From assembly GCF_026626705.1 (NCBI RefSeq), contig NZ_JAPNKC010000001.1:7148001-7212000 (forward strand): a DNA stretch of 64,000 bases, read 5' to 3'. Origin of the DNA: Pyxidicoccus sp. MSG2. Its GTDB lineage: Bacteria; Myxococcota; Myxococcia; Myxococcales; Myxococcaceae. The position numbers and the translations under genes are program-made. Positions 17,683 through 26,484 of this stretch are shown piece by piece. The first letter of the stretch is position 1; the number at the start of each line of letters is the position of its first letter. The notes beneath the pieces were generated by a model. That model did not search any database, had not been told where the DNA came from, and saw only the letters and a list, made by a program, of their open reading frames with translations.

Positions 17683-18024
17683 ATGCTCGTTCAGACGAAT
17701 CAAGTCAAGAAGCTCACCCTGACCGGCAAGTCCGGTCGCCCGTACCTCTTCTCGCTCTACCCCTTCAACTCGAACTGGACCTCCGTCGGCGCGGTGTACG
17801 GCGTTCTCAGTGGCGACCCGGCGCACCCAGTGCTCCTGTACGTCGGTCAGACCGAGGACCTCCAGCAGCGCTTCGCCAATCACCACAAGGCATTCAGCTT
17901 CGCCTTGTTCAAGGCGACGCAGCTGGCGGTCCACCTCGAGCCCAATGAGTTGATGCGACGCGTGATCGAGGCAGACCTCGTCGGGCACTACTCCCCGCAG
18001 CTCAACCTGACGAACCACGGGTAG
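17683..18024 (+). CDS. GIY-YIG-like nuclease-superfamily protein
   Basis: From ATG 17683 (GAGGCG upstream) the protein has 113 residues. The order VYGV, LYVGQT, LQQRF, then a late Glu (RVIEADLVGHY) and SPQLN matches the GIY-YIG fold: the two tyrosine strands, the Arg helix, the catalytic Glu and a terminal Asn. The first motif is VYG instead of GIY. It lies five bases before the half-size HsdS gene, so it is part of the restriction-modification operon. It could be an extra nuclease or a regulatory partner. A TTG at 17668 is an alternative start. Confidence 0.7.
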   Translation: MLVQTNQVKKLTLTGKSGRPYLFSLYPFNSNWTSVGAVYGVLSGDPAHPVLLYVGQTEDLQQRFANHHKAFSFALFKATQLAVHLEPNELMRRVIEADLVGHYSPQLNLTNHG

Positions 18025-18029
18025 AAACG

Positions 18030-18620
18030 ATGTCCAGGCCCTCCGCCCTCGTTGAGGTGGCAGAGATTTCGCCGGGTTTCTCCATTCCGGGCGCAATCCA
18101 GCACGACCCGAGCGGGAAGTATCAGCTCATCCTGCCTCGTCACCTCGACGGGGGCGGCCGGCCGTTCGTCTACAATGAGGAGCGCCATGCGATGCGCATG
18201 GCGCTCCCCGCTCGCGCCGATGCCTATCTGGTGCGGCCGGGCGACGTGCTCTTCGTCTCCCGCGGCGACCGCAACCGGGCGGTCGCGATTCACGACTGCC
18301 CCGAGAAGACGGTCGTCCCGACCACCTTCTTCGTTTTGCGGCCTCGGGGCGGCATCTTTTCGGACTACTTGGCCTGGTACCTCAACCAGGTGCCCGCGCA
18401 GGGGGCGATTACGCAGATCCGTACCGGCGCGGGGACTCCGATGGTGCAACGAGCGAAGTTCGGGGAACTGTCGATTGTGGTCCCACCGATTGAGCGGCAG
18501 CAGCGCATCGCGCACCTCGGCGCGCTGATGCTGGCCGAGCAGGAGTTGGTTGACCGACTCGCGGCGGTTGTGGCTCGACGGAGTCGCCTCATCGGACGGC
18601 GTCTCATCGAAAATTCTTAG
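18030..18620 (+). CDS. hsdS: Half-size type I specificity (HsdS-like) protein
   Basis: This 196-residue protein has a single target-recognition-like domain (from LILPRHL to ELSIVVPPIERQQRI) followed by one helical spacer (LGALMLAEQELVDRLAAVVARRSRLIGRRLI), half of a normal HsdS. The segment FGELSIVVPPIERQQRIA is a standard HsdS junction between recognition domain and coiled coil. Half subunits can act as dimers. It sits before hsdM, while a full-length HsdS follows hsdM. It may be an alternative specificity subunit or a relic. It starts five bases after the GIY-YIG-like gene. Confidence 0.75.
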   Translation: MSRPSALVEVAEISPGFSIPGAIQHDPSGKYQLILPRHLDGGGRPFVYNEERHAMRMALPARADAYLVRPGDVLFVSRGDRNRAVAIHDCPEKTVVPTTFFVLRPRGGIFSDYLAWYLNQVPAQGAITQIRTGAGTPMVQRAKFGELSIVVPPIERQQRIAHLGALMLAEQELVDRLAAVVARRSRLIGRRLIENS

Positions 18621-18644
18621 AGCACATCTCGGCGGGGCCCAGTC

Positions 18645-18678
18645 CTGGCAGCCTGCTCCTCGGGCAAGGGGCTGCCAG
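18645..18678. terminator. Inverted repeat between half-HsdS and hsdM
   Basis: CTGGCAGCC and GGCTGCCAG form a perfect 9-bp stem with a 16-base loop, 25 bases after the half-HsdS stop and 50 before hsdM. It could separate the first two genes from hsdM, or be a methylase-controlled site. There is no T-run. Confidence 0.45.
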
Positions 18679-18727
18679 AACGCTCTACCGAAATCGGCTC
18701 TCAATAACTCAAGCAACGAGGCTGACC

Positions 18728-20233
18728 ATGGCGGACACGATCTCTCAGGACGAAATCAACAGTATTCTCTGGCGCGCGTGCGACTCCTTCCGTGGCACCG
18801 TGGATGCCACCGAGTACAAGGACTACATCCTCACGATGTTGTTCGTGAAGTTTGTCAGCGACGTGTGGAAGGACCATTACGAACAGTATCGAAAGCAGTT
18901 CGGCAACGATGACGAGCGTATCCGGCGCAAGCTTGAGCGCGAACGGTTCGTCCTGCCCGACATCAGCACGTTCGACTACATCTATGGAACGCGCGAGGCG
19001 CCGAACCTTGGTGAAGTGATCAATGAAGCGCTTGAGCACCTTGAACTCGCTAACAAGGCGAAGCTCGCGCACGTCTTCCGCAACATCGACTTCAACAGCG
19101 ATTCACGCCTCGGAAACACCAATAAGCGTAACCACATCCTGAAGAACCTCCTTGAGGATTTCGCCAATCCAAAGCTCGACCTGCGCCCGTCGCGAATTAA
19201 GAATCTTGACGTTATTGGCAATGCATACGAGTACTTGATTGGCCGGTTCGCCGGCGATGCAGGGAAGAAGGCGGGCGAGTTCTATACACCACCCGAGGTG
19301 TCGGTCCTCATCGCGAAGCTTGTAGCACCGCAGCCCGGTGAGCGCGTCTACGACCCGGCGTGTGGCTCGGGCTCGTTGCTAATCAAGTGCGCTGCGGAGG
19401 CGGGCTCGCACAACATCGCCATTTATGGCCAAGAGGCAATCAGCAGCACTTGGGCGCTGTGCATGATGAACATGTTCCTGCACGACATGACCATTGCCCA
19501 CATTGAGTGGGGCGACACGCTGCTTGAGCCGAAACACATAGCGGCTGACAAGCTGATGACGTTCGAGGTGGTCGTAGCCAACCCGCCGTTTTCCCTCGAC
19601 AAGTGGGGGGCGGAGCGTGCTGGCGAGGAAGCACGTCATTACAACCGTTGGCACCGCGGTGTACCGCCGAAGAGTAAGGGAGACTACGCATTCATCAGTC
19701 ACATGATCGAGTCCACAACACCGGGAACCGGGCGTGTGGCGGTCGTCGTGCCGCACGGCGTACTTTTTCGAGGCGGCTCTGAGGGCGAGATTCGTCGCAA
19801 ACTCATTGAGGAGAATCTCCTTGATGCTGTGATAGGCCTCCCCTCCAATCTCTTTTTTGGCACTGGCATTCCCGCTGCGATTCTTGTCCTTCGTCGAGAT
19901 CGTAGTAAGCGTACCGACGTACTCTTTATTGATGCCTCGCGCGAGTTCGAGGACAGCAAGAATCAGAAAAAGCTCCGCGTTGACGTCGAGGTGGCGAAAG
20001 TCGTTGCCACTTATGCAAAGCGCAAGAACGTCGATAAGTACGCGTACGTTGCCCTGCGCAAGGAAATTGAGGTGAATGACTTCAACCTCAACATCCCGCG
20101 CTACGTAGACACGTTTGAGGCCGAGGATGCGGTTGATCTCGCGGCAGTGCAGACCGAGATTGACGGAATTGAGATTGAGCTAGCGAGAGTTCGAAAGGAA
20201 ATGGCGAAGGCGTTGAAGGAGCTGGGATTGTGA
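18728..20233 (+). CDS. hsdM: Type I restriction-modification DNA methyltransferase
   Basis: This 501-residue N6-adenine methyltransferase has the HsdM N-terminal helical domain (RGTVDATEYKDYILTMLFVKFVSD), then GEFYTPPEV, the AdoMet motif DPACGSGSLL near residue 207, and the catalytic NPPF near 287. The C-terminal helix (EIELARVRKEMAKALKEL) contacts HsdS. It is the full family length and appears intact. Its base composition is visibly lower in G+C than the surrounding genome, as in the rest of this cluster. The stop overlaps the GTG start of hsdS. Confidence 0.96.
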   Translation: MADTISQDEINSILWRACDSFRGTVDATEYKDYILTMLFVKFVSDVWKDHYEQYRKQFGNDDERIRRKLERERFVLPDISTFDYIYGTREAPNLGEVINEALEHLELANKAKLAHVFRNIDFNSDSRLGNTNKRNHILKNLLEDFANPKLDLRPSRIKNLDVIGNAYEYLIGRFAGDAGKKAGEFYTPPEVSVLIAKLVAPQPGERVYDPACGSGSLLIKCAAEAGSHNIAIYGQEAISSTWALCMMNMFLHDMTIAHIEWGDTLLEPKHIAADKLMTFEVVVANPPFSLDKWGAERAGEEARHYNRWHRGVPPKSKGDYAFISHMIESTTPGTGRVAVVVPHGVLFRGGSEGEIRRKLIEENLLDAVIGLPSNLFFGTGIPAAILVLRRDRSKRTDVLFIDASREFEDSKNQKKLRVDVEVAKVVATYAKRKNVDKYAYVALRKEIEVNDFNLNIPRYVDTFEAEDAVDLAAVQTEIDGIEIELARVRKEMAKALKELGL

Positions 20234-21471
20234 AAGAGCGTGACACGAATGCCGAGGCCGAAGAGTGGCTTGAACTGTCGCTAGAGCAAGCGTGCGGAAA
20301 ACCGATCGTGTACGGCATCGTGCAGGCAGGTCCTAATTGCCCCGGAGGAGTGCCCTACATCAGGAGCACCGATGTCGGTCAACCACTTGACGCAGCTAGC
20401 CTACTGCGCACGACGCCTGAGATTGCTGAGAAATATCGACGCTCGACCGTATCCGCAGGAGACATTGTCTTCTCGCTTCGCGGCAACATTGGCGAGATGA
20501 GCATTGTACCCGCAGAACTTGAAGGCGCTAATCTCACTCAAGGCACTGCTCGAATTTCTTCGTCTAGTGTCGTGCTGGGAGAGTTTCTCTTCTATGCGCT
20601 CCAGACGGAGGCCGTTCAACGAAGCCTGTATTCAGTGGCGAAAGGGAGCGCTCTTCAAGAAGTGACGCTCAATGATCTGCGGTTGATCTCAGTCTTGATT
20701 CCGCAGTCTCGCATCTTGCAGAGGTATATTGCTGAAGCTCTTGGGAATTGGGATCGAGCGATTCAGTTGCTCGAATCTTCAATAAAGCAGCGGGCGCGGC
20801 TTCGGTGGGGCTTTATGCAGAAACTGCTCACCGGCAAGCGCCGACCGCAAGCACTCGGTGCAAAGTGGAGCACAATCACGTTGGCGGAGTTCTTCGAGGA
20901 GTTCTCGGAGCCCAACAGAGATCGGCGAGTGCAACTGCCCCTTTCGTGCTCAAAGCTGTACGGTGTGATTCCGCAGGCCGAGCGTTTCGAAAAGCGCATG
21001 GCTTCAGCAGACCTCAGCAGGTATCAGGTCGTCAGACGGAACAATCTTGTCTATGACCCAATGCTACTTTGGGATGCCTCAATAGGATTCGTCGAAACTG
21101 TCGACGAAGGCGTAATTTCTCCCGCCTACAATTGCTTCAGATTCAAAGGAGATGCAATGGAGAGGAGCTGGTTTCGCTACCTTTTCCAGACGCATTACAT
21201 GAAGCACCAATACAAAGTAATCTCTCAGGGAACAAACACGCGGCGCAAGAAGGCGCCAGCAGGTGCGTTCCTCGGAATCACGATCGAAATGCCGACCGAC
21301 GCTAGAGAAATCAAGCAAGTTGTCGCTTTTTTGGAGAAGGCCGATCGTGAGATTGCGTTGCTCAAGAAGCTTCTCGCGGCTTACCGCCAGCAAAAGAAGG
21401 GCCTGATGCAGCAACTCCTGACTGGGAAGCCGTGCGTACATGCGCCCCTTACAAGCCGCGCAGCAGGATGA
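20230..21471 (+). CDS. hsdS: Type I specificity subunit, full length
   Basis: This 413-residue protein has the usual duplicated plan: recognition domain 1 (to about residue 160), helical spacer ending in MQKLLTGKRR, recognition domain 2 (about 210-365), and a second spacer ending MQQLLTGKPC. The repeated M-Q-x-L-L-T-G-K ends are classic. It starts with GTG at 20230, overlapping the hsdM stop by four bases. It would set the bipartite DNA target of the complex. The target itself cannot be read from sequence. Confidence 0.95.
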   Translation: MKERDTNAEAEEWLELSLEQACGKPIVYGIVQAGPNCPGGVPYIRSTDVGQPLDAASLLRTTPEIAEKYRRSTVSAGDIVFSLRGNIGEMSIVPAELEGANLTQGTARISSSSVVLGEFLFYALQTEAVQRSLYSVAKGSALQEVTLNDLRLISVLIPQSRILQRYIAEALGNWDRAIQLLESSIKQRARLRWGFMQKLLTGKRRPQALGAKWSTITLAEFFEEFSEPNRDRRVQLPLSCSKLYGVIPQAERFEKRMASADLSRYQVVRRNNLVYDPMLLWDASIGFVETVDEGVISPAYNCFRFKGDAMERSWFRYLFQTHYMKHQYKVISQGTNTRRKKAPAGAFLGITIEMPTDAREIKQVVAFLEKADREIALLKKLLAAYRQQKKGLMQQLLTGKPCVHAPLTSRAAG

Positions 21472-21480
21472 GGTGACCCG

Positions 21481-24400
21481 ATGGCGCTCTCCCTGTATCT
21501 CGAAGACCTCGACAGCCAACTCCCGGCGGTGCAGTTGCTGCACTCACTCGGTTGGCAGTACATCAGTCGCGAGGAGGCGTTGCGGCTGCGCGGCGGGCGT
21601 CAGGACCAGGTGGTGCTCACGGAGGTGCTGCGCCCCTGGCTTGAGCACAATAATCAAATCGAAGCCAAAGGGAAGACGTTCTCGTTCTCGCCTGTGCACC
21701 TGTCGGAGGCAATACGACGACTCACCGACGAGCCGTACGAGGGCCTAGTCCGTACGAATGAGAAGATCTACAACCTGCTCACTCTAGGTACGAGCGTCGA
21801 CGTGGAGGTCGAGAGCGATCGAAAAGGGCGCCAGATTCATTACATCGACTGGCTCGACTCGAAGAAGAACGTCTACCACGTCACCGACGAATTCTCAGTC
21901 GAGCGCTCGAAGTCACACGAAACCTCTCGCCCTGACCTCGTGCTCTTTATCAATGGAATCCCCGTTGTGGCGATCGAGTGCAAGCGCCGCGATATGGATC
22001 AGCAAGCCGGGGACAAGGCTATCGAGCGCGCTATTAAGCAGCTCATCACGTATCAAAAGGACGACCATATCCCGCGGCTGTTCCAGTACGCGCAGCTCTT
22101 GTTCGCGACGAGTGTGAACGACTGCCGTTACGGCACAGTGGGGACACCGATGAAATTCTGGAGTGTCTGGCGGGAGGAGGGGGACTACGAGCAATCGGTG
22201 CACGCCGCCGTCAATCAGCGTCTGCCTGAACCTGTCGAGGCAGCGCTATTCGCTCCGGCGGATTCAAAGCACGCCAAGGCGTATAGTGCAGCTCGCCTGT
22301 GGTGGCGGGAGCGCATGCTCAACGGAGATCGGCTGCCGACGGAGCAGGACAGGACTCTGTGGGCAATGTTGCGGCCGACGCGGCTTCTCGAATTCATCCG
22401 CGACGCTGTTGTCTTCGATGCGGGCGTTCGGAAGGTCGCTCGCTATCAGCAATGGTTCGCGGTCCGGGCCACCCTCGACCGCGTGACCGGCATGCACGAG
22501 GGACTCCGCGAAGGCGGTGTCATCTGGCACACGACTGGGTCGGGTAAGTCTCTTACGATGGTCATGTTGGCGAAGGCCATCGCGCTCCACCCAGGGATCA
22601 AGAGTCCGCGCGTCGTGCTCGTCACCGACCGCGACGACCTTGATCGGCAACTCGCGGACACGTTCGCGGCGTGCGGCAAAACGGCCGAGCGTGCGCGCAC
22701 GGGCGAGCACCTCGTCCGGCTCATTACCGAGAACAAGGCCACAGTGATCAGCGCGATCATCAACAAGTTCGCCACGGCCATGGCCAAGCACCAGGCGAAG
22801 GACCAAAGCACGAATATCTTCGTGATGGTGGATGAGGGCCACCGTTCCAACTACGGCACGTTCGCCGCGCAGATGCGGCGCGTGTTCCCCAACGCCTGCT
22901 ACATCGGGTTTACCGGCACTCCGCTACTCAAGCGGGAGAAGGACACGGCACGAAAGTTCGGTGGCTTCATCCATAGTTACTCGATGAAGCAGGCCGTGGA
23001 CGATAAAGCTGTTGTGCCACTCATCTACGAAGGGCGGATGGCGCTTCTGCAGCAGAACGATAATGCTGTGAACGCATGGTTCGACCGGCTCACTGAAGGA
23101 CTCACACGCGCTCAAAAAGCAGAGCTCAAGCGAGGTCTCGCCCGGCGGGAGGTTCTTGAGGAAACGCCGGAGCGCATCAAGCTCATCTCCTACGACATCA
23201 GCCAACACTACAAGAAGAACTTCCAAGGTCGCGGGCTCAAGGGACAGGTGGCCGCACGTTCTCGAACAAGCGCAATCCGCTATCGGCGCTTCATGCAAGA
23301 ATTCGGGCTCGTTCGCGCAGAGGTGATCATGTCGCCGCCAGACCTGCGGGGGGACGCTGAGTCTATCGAGGAGGACCAGTCGCTCGTCGAGGCTTTCTGG
23401 TCAGAGATGATGAAGCGCTTCAGGACTGAGGAGGACTACAACAAGCAGATCAAGGCGTCATTCGCCCGCGAGGATGGTGAGGTCGAACTCATCATCGTTG
23501 TCGACAAACTGCTCACCGGCTTCGATGAGCCGCGCAACTCCGTGCTCTACATTGATAAGTCACTCCGCGAGCACAACATCCTTCAGGCGATCGCGCGTGT
23601 GAACCGACTGTTCTCCGGAAAGGACTATGGCTACATCGTCGACTACCGTGGCATCCTCGGCGAGCTGAACGAGGCGATGCAGACCTATGAGGAGCTCGCA
23701 GGCTTTGACGCCGCCGACATCGATCTTCTCGGCTCGGTCATCGACATCAGCAAGGTCATCAAGGATTTGCCGCAGCACCACGCTGATATCTGGGCGGTGT
23801 TCAAAGAGGTGCGCAACAAGTCGGATAATGAAGCGATGGAGCGGCACCTTGCTCCCGACAACCGGCGCGAGGCTTTCTACGCGGCCCTTCGATCCTTCCA
23901 GAAGACACTCTCGGCGGCACTCGCGTCGGAGCGCCTCTACGACCTTGTCCCGAAGCAGCGAGTCGACGCATATAAGCAGGACTTCAAGCGGTTCGTGTCG
24001 CTCCGCGCCTCCGTACAGAGCCGCTACGCTGACCGCGTCGACTACGGTCAGTACGAACGCCAGCTCAAGAAGATGATGGAGAGTCACATTCAGGCGCCGG
24101 AGGTGAACATCATCACGCCAGAGGTGAATATCTTCGACGAGGAGGCGTTCGACCGTGAGGTCGAGAAGCACGAAACGAAGGCGTCGAAAGCCGATACCAT
24201 CGCCAATCGGATCAGCAAGACGTGCCGCGAGAAAATGGAGGAAGACCCTTTCTTCTACATGAAGTTCGCAGCACTCGTGCAGCAGGCGATCGATGACTAT
24301 CGCGAGGCGCGCATCAGCGAGCTTGAGTACCTCAAGCGCGTGGAAGAGTACCTTGAGACGCTCCGACAGGGCCACGAGGAGGAACTGCCAGCCGAACTCG

Positions 24401-24744
24401 ACGGCGCCGAGCACGTAGAGGCTCGTGCGTTCTTCGGTGTCCTCGGCGAGGCGCTTGAGAGCGCGGAGGTGACAGGAGCACCTACCGGGAAAGCTGGACA
24501 TCGTGAACGCCGTCGGCTGGCAGCACGGCTCGCATTGGAAATCGTGCAGGCCGTGAAGCAGAGGAAGATACGAGACTGGGCGAAGAGCCCTGATGCCGTG
24601 AAGAGCGTCGAAGATTCCATTGATGACTACCTCTTCGACGCGCGCGCGCGGAACGGCATTGGTTGGTCGACGCAGGACATTGATCGTGTCCTCCAGCGCG
24701 TCATGGCGATTCTGAAGAAACTCGCGACAATGGCGCACGCCTGA
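21481..24744 (+). CDS. hsdR: Type I restriction endonuclease, motor subunit
   Basis: This 1087-residue protein has an N-terminal PD-(D/E)xK nuclease with Asp152 in RPDLVLF and Glu166/Lys168 in IECKR. The superfamily-2 motor follows, with Walker A TTGSGKS near 350-356, motif II DEGHRS near 450, and late motifs such as LLTGFDEP and ARVNRLF. A helical C-terminal region contacts the methylase. All key residues are present, so the system should cut as well as modify. It follows hsdS by nine bases. Confidence 0.96.
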   Translation: MALSLYLEDLDSQLPAVQLLHSLGWQYISREEALRLRGGRQDQVVLTEVLRPWLEHNNQIEAKGKTFSFSPVHLSEAIRRLTDEPYEGLVRTNEKIYNLLTLGTSVDVEVESDRKGRQIHYIDWLDSKKNVYHVTDEFSVERSKSHETSRPDLVLFINGIPVVAIECKRRDMDQQAGDKAIERAIKQLITYQKDDHIPRLFQYAQLLFATSVNDCRYGTVGTPMKFWSVWREEGDYEQSVHAAVNQRLPEPVEAALFAPADSKHAKAYSAARLWWRERMLNGDRLPTEQDRTLWAMLRPTRLLEFIRDAVVFDAGVRKVARYQQWFAVRATLDRVTGMHEGLREGGVIWHTTGSGKSLTMVMLAKAIALHPGIKSPRVVLVTDRDDLDRQLADTFAACGKTAERARTGEHLVRLITENKATVISAIINKFATAMAKHQAKDQSTNIFVMVDEGHRSNYGTFAAQMRRVFPNACYIGFTGTPLLKREKDTARKFGGFIHSYSMKQAVDDKAVVPLIYEGRMALLQQNDNAVNAWFDRLTEGLTRAQKAELKRGLARREVLEETPERIKLISYDISQHYKKNFQGRGLKGQVAARSRTSAIRYRRFMQEFGLVRAEVIMSPPDLRGDAESIEEDQSLVEAFWSEMMKRFRTEEDYNKQIKASFAREDGEVELIIVVDKLLTGFDEPRNSVLYIDKSLREHNILQAIARVNRLFSGKDYGYIVDYRGILGELNEAMQTYEELAGFDAADIDLLGSVIDISKVIKDLPQHHADIWAVFKEVRNKSDNEAMERHLAPDNRREAFYAALRSFQKTLSAALASERLYDLVPKQRVDAYKQDFKRFVSLRASVQSRYADRVDYGQYERQLKKMMESHIQAPEVNIITPEVNIFDEEAFDREVEKHETKASKADTIANRISKTCREKMEEDPFFYMKFAALVQQAIDDYREARISELEYLKRVEEYLETLRQGHEEELPAELDGAEHVEARAFFGVLGEALESAEVTGAPTGKAGHRERRRLAARLALEIVQAVKQRKIRDWAKSPDAVKSVEDSIDDYLFDARARNGIGWSTQDIDRVLQRVMAILKKLATMAHA

Positions 24745-24745
24745 C

Positions 24746-25456
24746 ATGCCTTCCGACCACGTCAAATGGGGCGAGATCAACATCGCCTACAGCTATCGCT
24801 ACACCCGCAGCCGGACGCTGAGCATAACGATCCACCCCGATCTCGCCGTCGAGGTGGCGGCGCCTGAGGGCACGTCCCGAGACGTGATCCGCTCTAAGGT
24901 GTTGAAACGTGGGGCGTGGATTGCGAACGCATGGCGTGAGTACTCCCGATTCCACCCGCTCCAGCCGCCTCGGCAGTACATCCCCGGAGAAACTCACCGT
25001 TACCTCGGACGCCAATATCGGCTGCGCTTTGTCGAGGGGGTGGAAGTCTCCGTGGCGCTGCGGCGCGGATACCTCGATGTCACATCACCGGGTCCTCCGA
25101 CCAGCGAGCTGCTGCGCCCGCTCGTGATCGCCTGGTACGAGCAACGTGCTGCGGAGATTCTCCGCGAGCGCTTCGACGCGTGTTACCGCATTTCGGAGTC
25201 ACATAGAATCCCACCACCGCGACTCGCCGTACGGGCAATGGCGACGCGATGGGGCAGTTGCTCGAAGGGTGGTCAGGTGACGCTGAACCCCGAGTTGATC
25301 AAGACGCCGAAGGACTGCATCGACTACGTGATCACCCACGAGCTTTGTCACCTCGTCGAGTACAACCACAGTCCACGGTTTTGGAAACTTCTCCAGAAGC
25401 TGATGCCAGACTGGGAGGAACGGCGGGAACGACTAAACAGGATAGCGGATATTTGA
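24746..25456 (+). CDS. YgjP/WSS1-like zinc metallohydrolase linked to type I R-M
   Basis: This 236-residue protein has the YgjP (DUF45) plan: RWGSCSKGG, NPELI, and the zinc site HELCHL near 197 with a downstream NHSPRFW. HExxH with a third His in N-H-S-x-x-F-W is typical of the family. The start lies one base past the hsdR stop, so it is translationally coupled. Genes of this family often follow hsdR, but their role in restriction is not settled; protein repair or nucleoprotein proteolysis are possible. It is the last gene of the cluster. Confidence 0.92.
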   Translation: MPSDHVKWGEINIAYSYRYTRSRTLSITIHPDLAVEVAAPEGTSRDVIRSKVLKRGAWIANAWREYSRFHPLQPPRQYIPGETHRYLGRQYRLRFVEGVEVSVALRRGYLDVTSPGPPTSELLRPLVIAWYEQRAAEILRERFDACYRISESHRIPPPRLAVRAMATRWGSCSKGGQVTLNPELIKTPKDCIDYVITHELCHLVEYNHSPRFWKLLQKLMPDWEERRERLNRIADI

Positions 25457-25479
25457 TGCTGGGCCGGCACCAGCTTCCC

Positions 25480-25579
25480 GCTGAGGCCCCTGCTGGCGCT
25501 GCGCAGGTGCGGAGCAAGCAGCGCGCTGCGCGGTTGGACTGGGCGACGCTGCTGAAGCGCAGTTTCGACTTCGACGTCT
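25480..25579 (+). repeat. Right copy of 100-bp IS91-derived direct repeat
   Basis: This copy matches 16849-16948 at 97 of 100 positions and begins 24 bases after the metallohydrolase stop. Its encoded segment reads LDWATLLKR, the usual IS91 form, while the left copy has LDQATLLKR. The right copy may therefore come from a different IS91 relative rather than a simple duplication. The flanks on both sides differ from those of the left copy. Confidence 0.95.
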
Positions 25580-25581
25580 GC

Positions 25582-25612
25582 GTGAGCGGTATCTTCTCTC
25601 GAGGTGCCTTGC
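25582..25612 (+). repeat. Short repeat shared with the debris region, copy A
   Basis: Thirty-one bases beginning GTGAGCGGTATCTTCT and ending GAGGTGCCTTGC recur at 29056-29084 with a two-base indel and one mismatch. Copy A lies between the IS91 fragment and the toxin-like lipoprotein gene. Confidence 0.8.
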
Positions 25613-25644
25613 GGCCCCGGCTTCCCACCCCCTGCCGCCACTGG

Positions 25645-26484
25645 ATGAAGGACATGCCCGCTCGACGTGCCCCATCTTGGCAACCCGCGCTCCTGCTCGT
25701 GGCAAGCGCCCTGCTCGCGGCCTGCGCCAGCGGCCCCCGGCGCCCCCGGCGCCCCCGGCGCGAGGAGCTGCGCCTGGACACGGAGACCGCGCATCGCCTC
25801 CGACATGCGGCCCTTCTGGGCAAGGGCGCGAGTGCCCTGGCCTCGGGCGCGGCGCGAGCCATGGGCTCCAACCTCGCTGAGTTGGTCCCTGATCTCCTCG
25901 GGGTGCTCGGGAGCGAAGGCGCGGTGGGGGAGCTCGAAGAGCGCCTCTGGGAGTGCGCCAGGCAGGCCGAACGCAAGGTGAATGGCCGCTATTTCGGCAA
26001 TCGGGCGCCGACGCGGGCGGAGTGCGGCGAAGAGGTCAACGTGGATGGCTGCGGCGAGCGAATCACCCGGGCCATGCTCCTGGGACAGCAGAAGCATGTC
26101 CTGGCCCTCCAGTGTGCTCGCGAGGTGCTGGAGGAACTGTGGCCCGCGCCGTTCAGCGTCGAGCAGCGCTACCGCTACTACCCGAACGCCCGGTTGCTGG
26201 AGACCGTGAGCCGGCAAGAAGAGGCGCGCCTCATCAAGGAAGGATGCACGAAGGAGCTGTGGCGCACCATCAAACCGGACCTGGTGCTCCATGCGGACGG
26301 AGACCTGCTGCGCTCCGTGCTCACCCTGGACTTCAAGTTTCCCTGTCCCAACACCAATGAGCCCAGGTGGACGCGATACGGAGAGAGCAGCGCCTATGCC
26401 AACGCCAACCAAGGCGAGGTCTACGAGGACGCACTGGGGGGAAAGCCCTTTCTCCTTTCGCCCGGCCTGGGGGTGGCTCCATGA
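25645..26484 (+). CDS. Candidate lipoprotein toxin with PD-(D/E)xK-like nuclease motif
   Basis: From ATG 25645 (ATG 25654 is also possible) the protein has about 279 residues. The lipobox is LLAAC (Cys27), followed by an Arg/Pro-rich stretch. A helical region leads to a C-terminal domain with RYRYYPNARLLETVS, then Pro211-Asp212 in KPDLVLH and Asp229-x-Lys231 in LDFKFPC, which fits a PD-(D/E)xK nuclease core. The stop overlaps the start of a DUF3396 immunity-type gene by four bases. Myxobacteria use polymorphic lipoprotein toxins (the SitA class) for kin recognition, and this pair looks like one. The assignment to a toxin is inference from motif and neighbour. Confidence 0.75.
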   Translation: MKDMPARRAPSWQPALLLVASALLAACASGPRRPRRPRREELRLDTETAHRLRHAALLGKGASALASGAARAMGSNLAELVPDLLGVLGSEGAVGELEERLWECARQAERKVNGRYFGNRAPTRAECGEEVNVDGCGERITRAMLLGQQKHVLALQCAREVLEELWPAPFSVEQRYRYYPNARLLETVSRQEEARLIKEGCTKELWRTIKPDLVLHADGDLLRSVLTLDFKFPCPNTNEPRWTRYGESSAYANANQGEVYEDALGGKPFLLSPGLGVAP

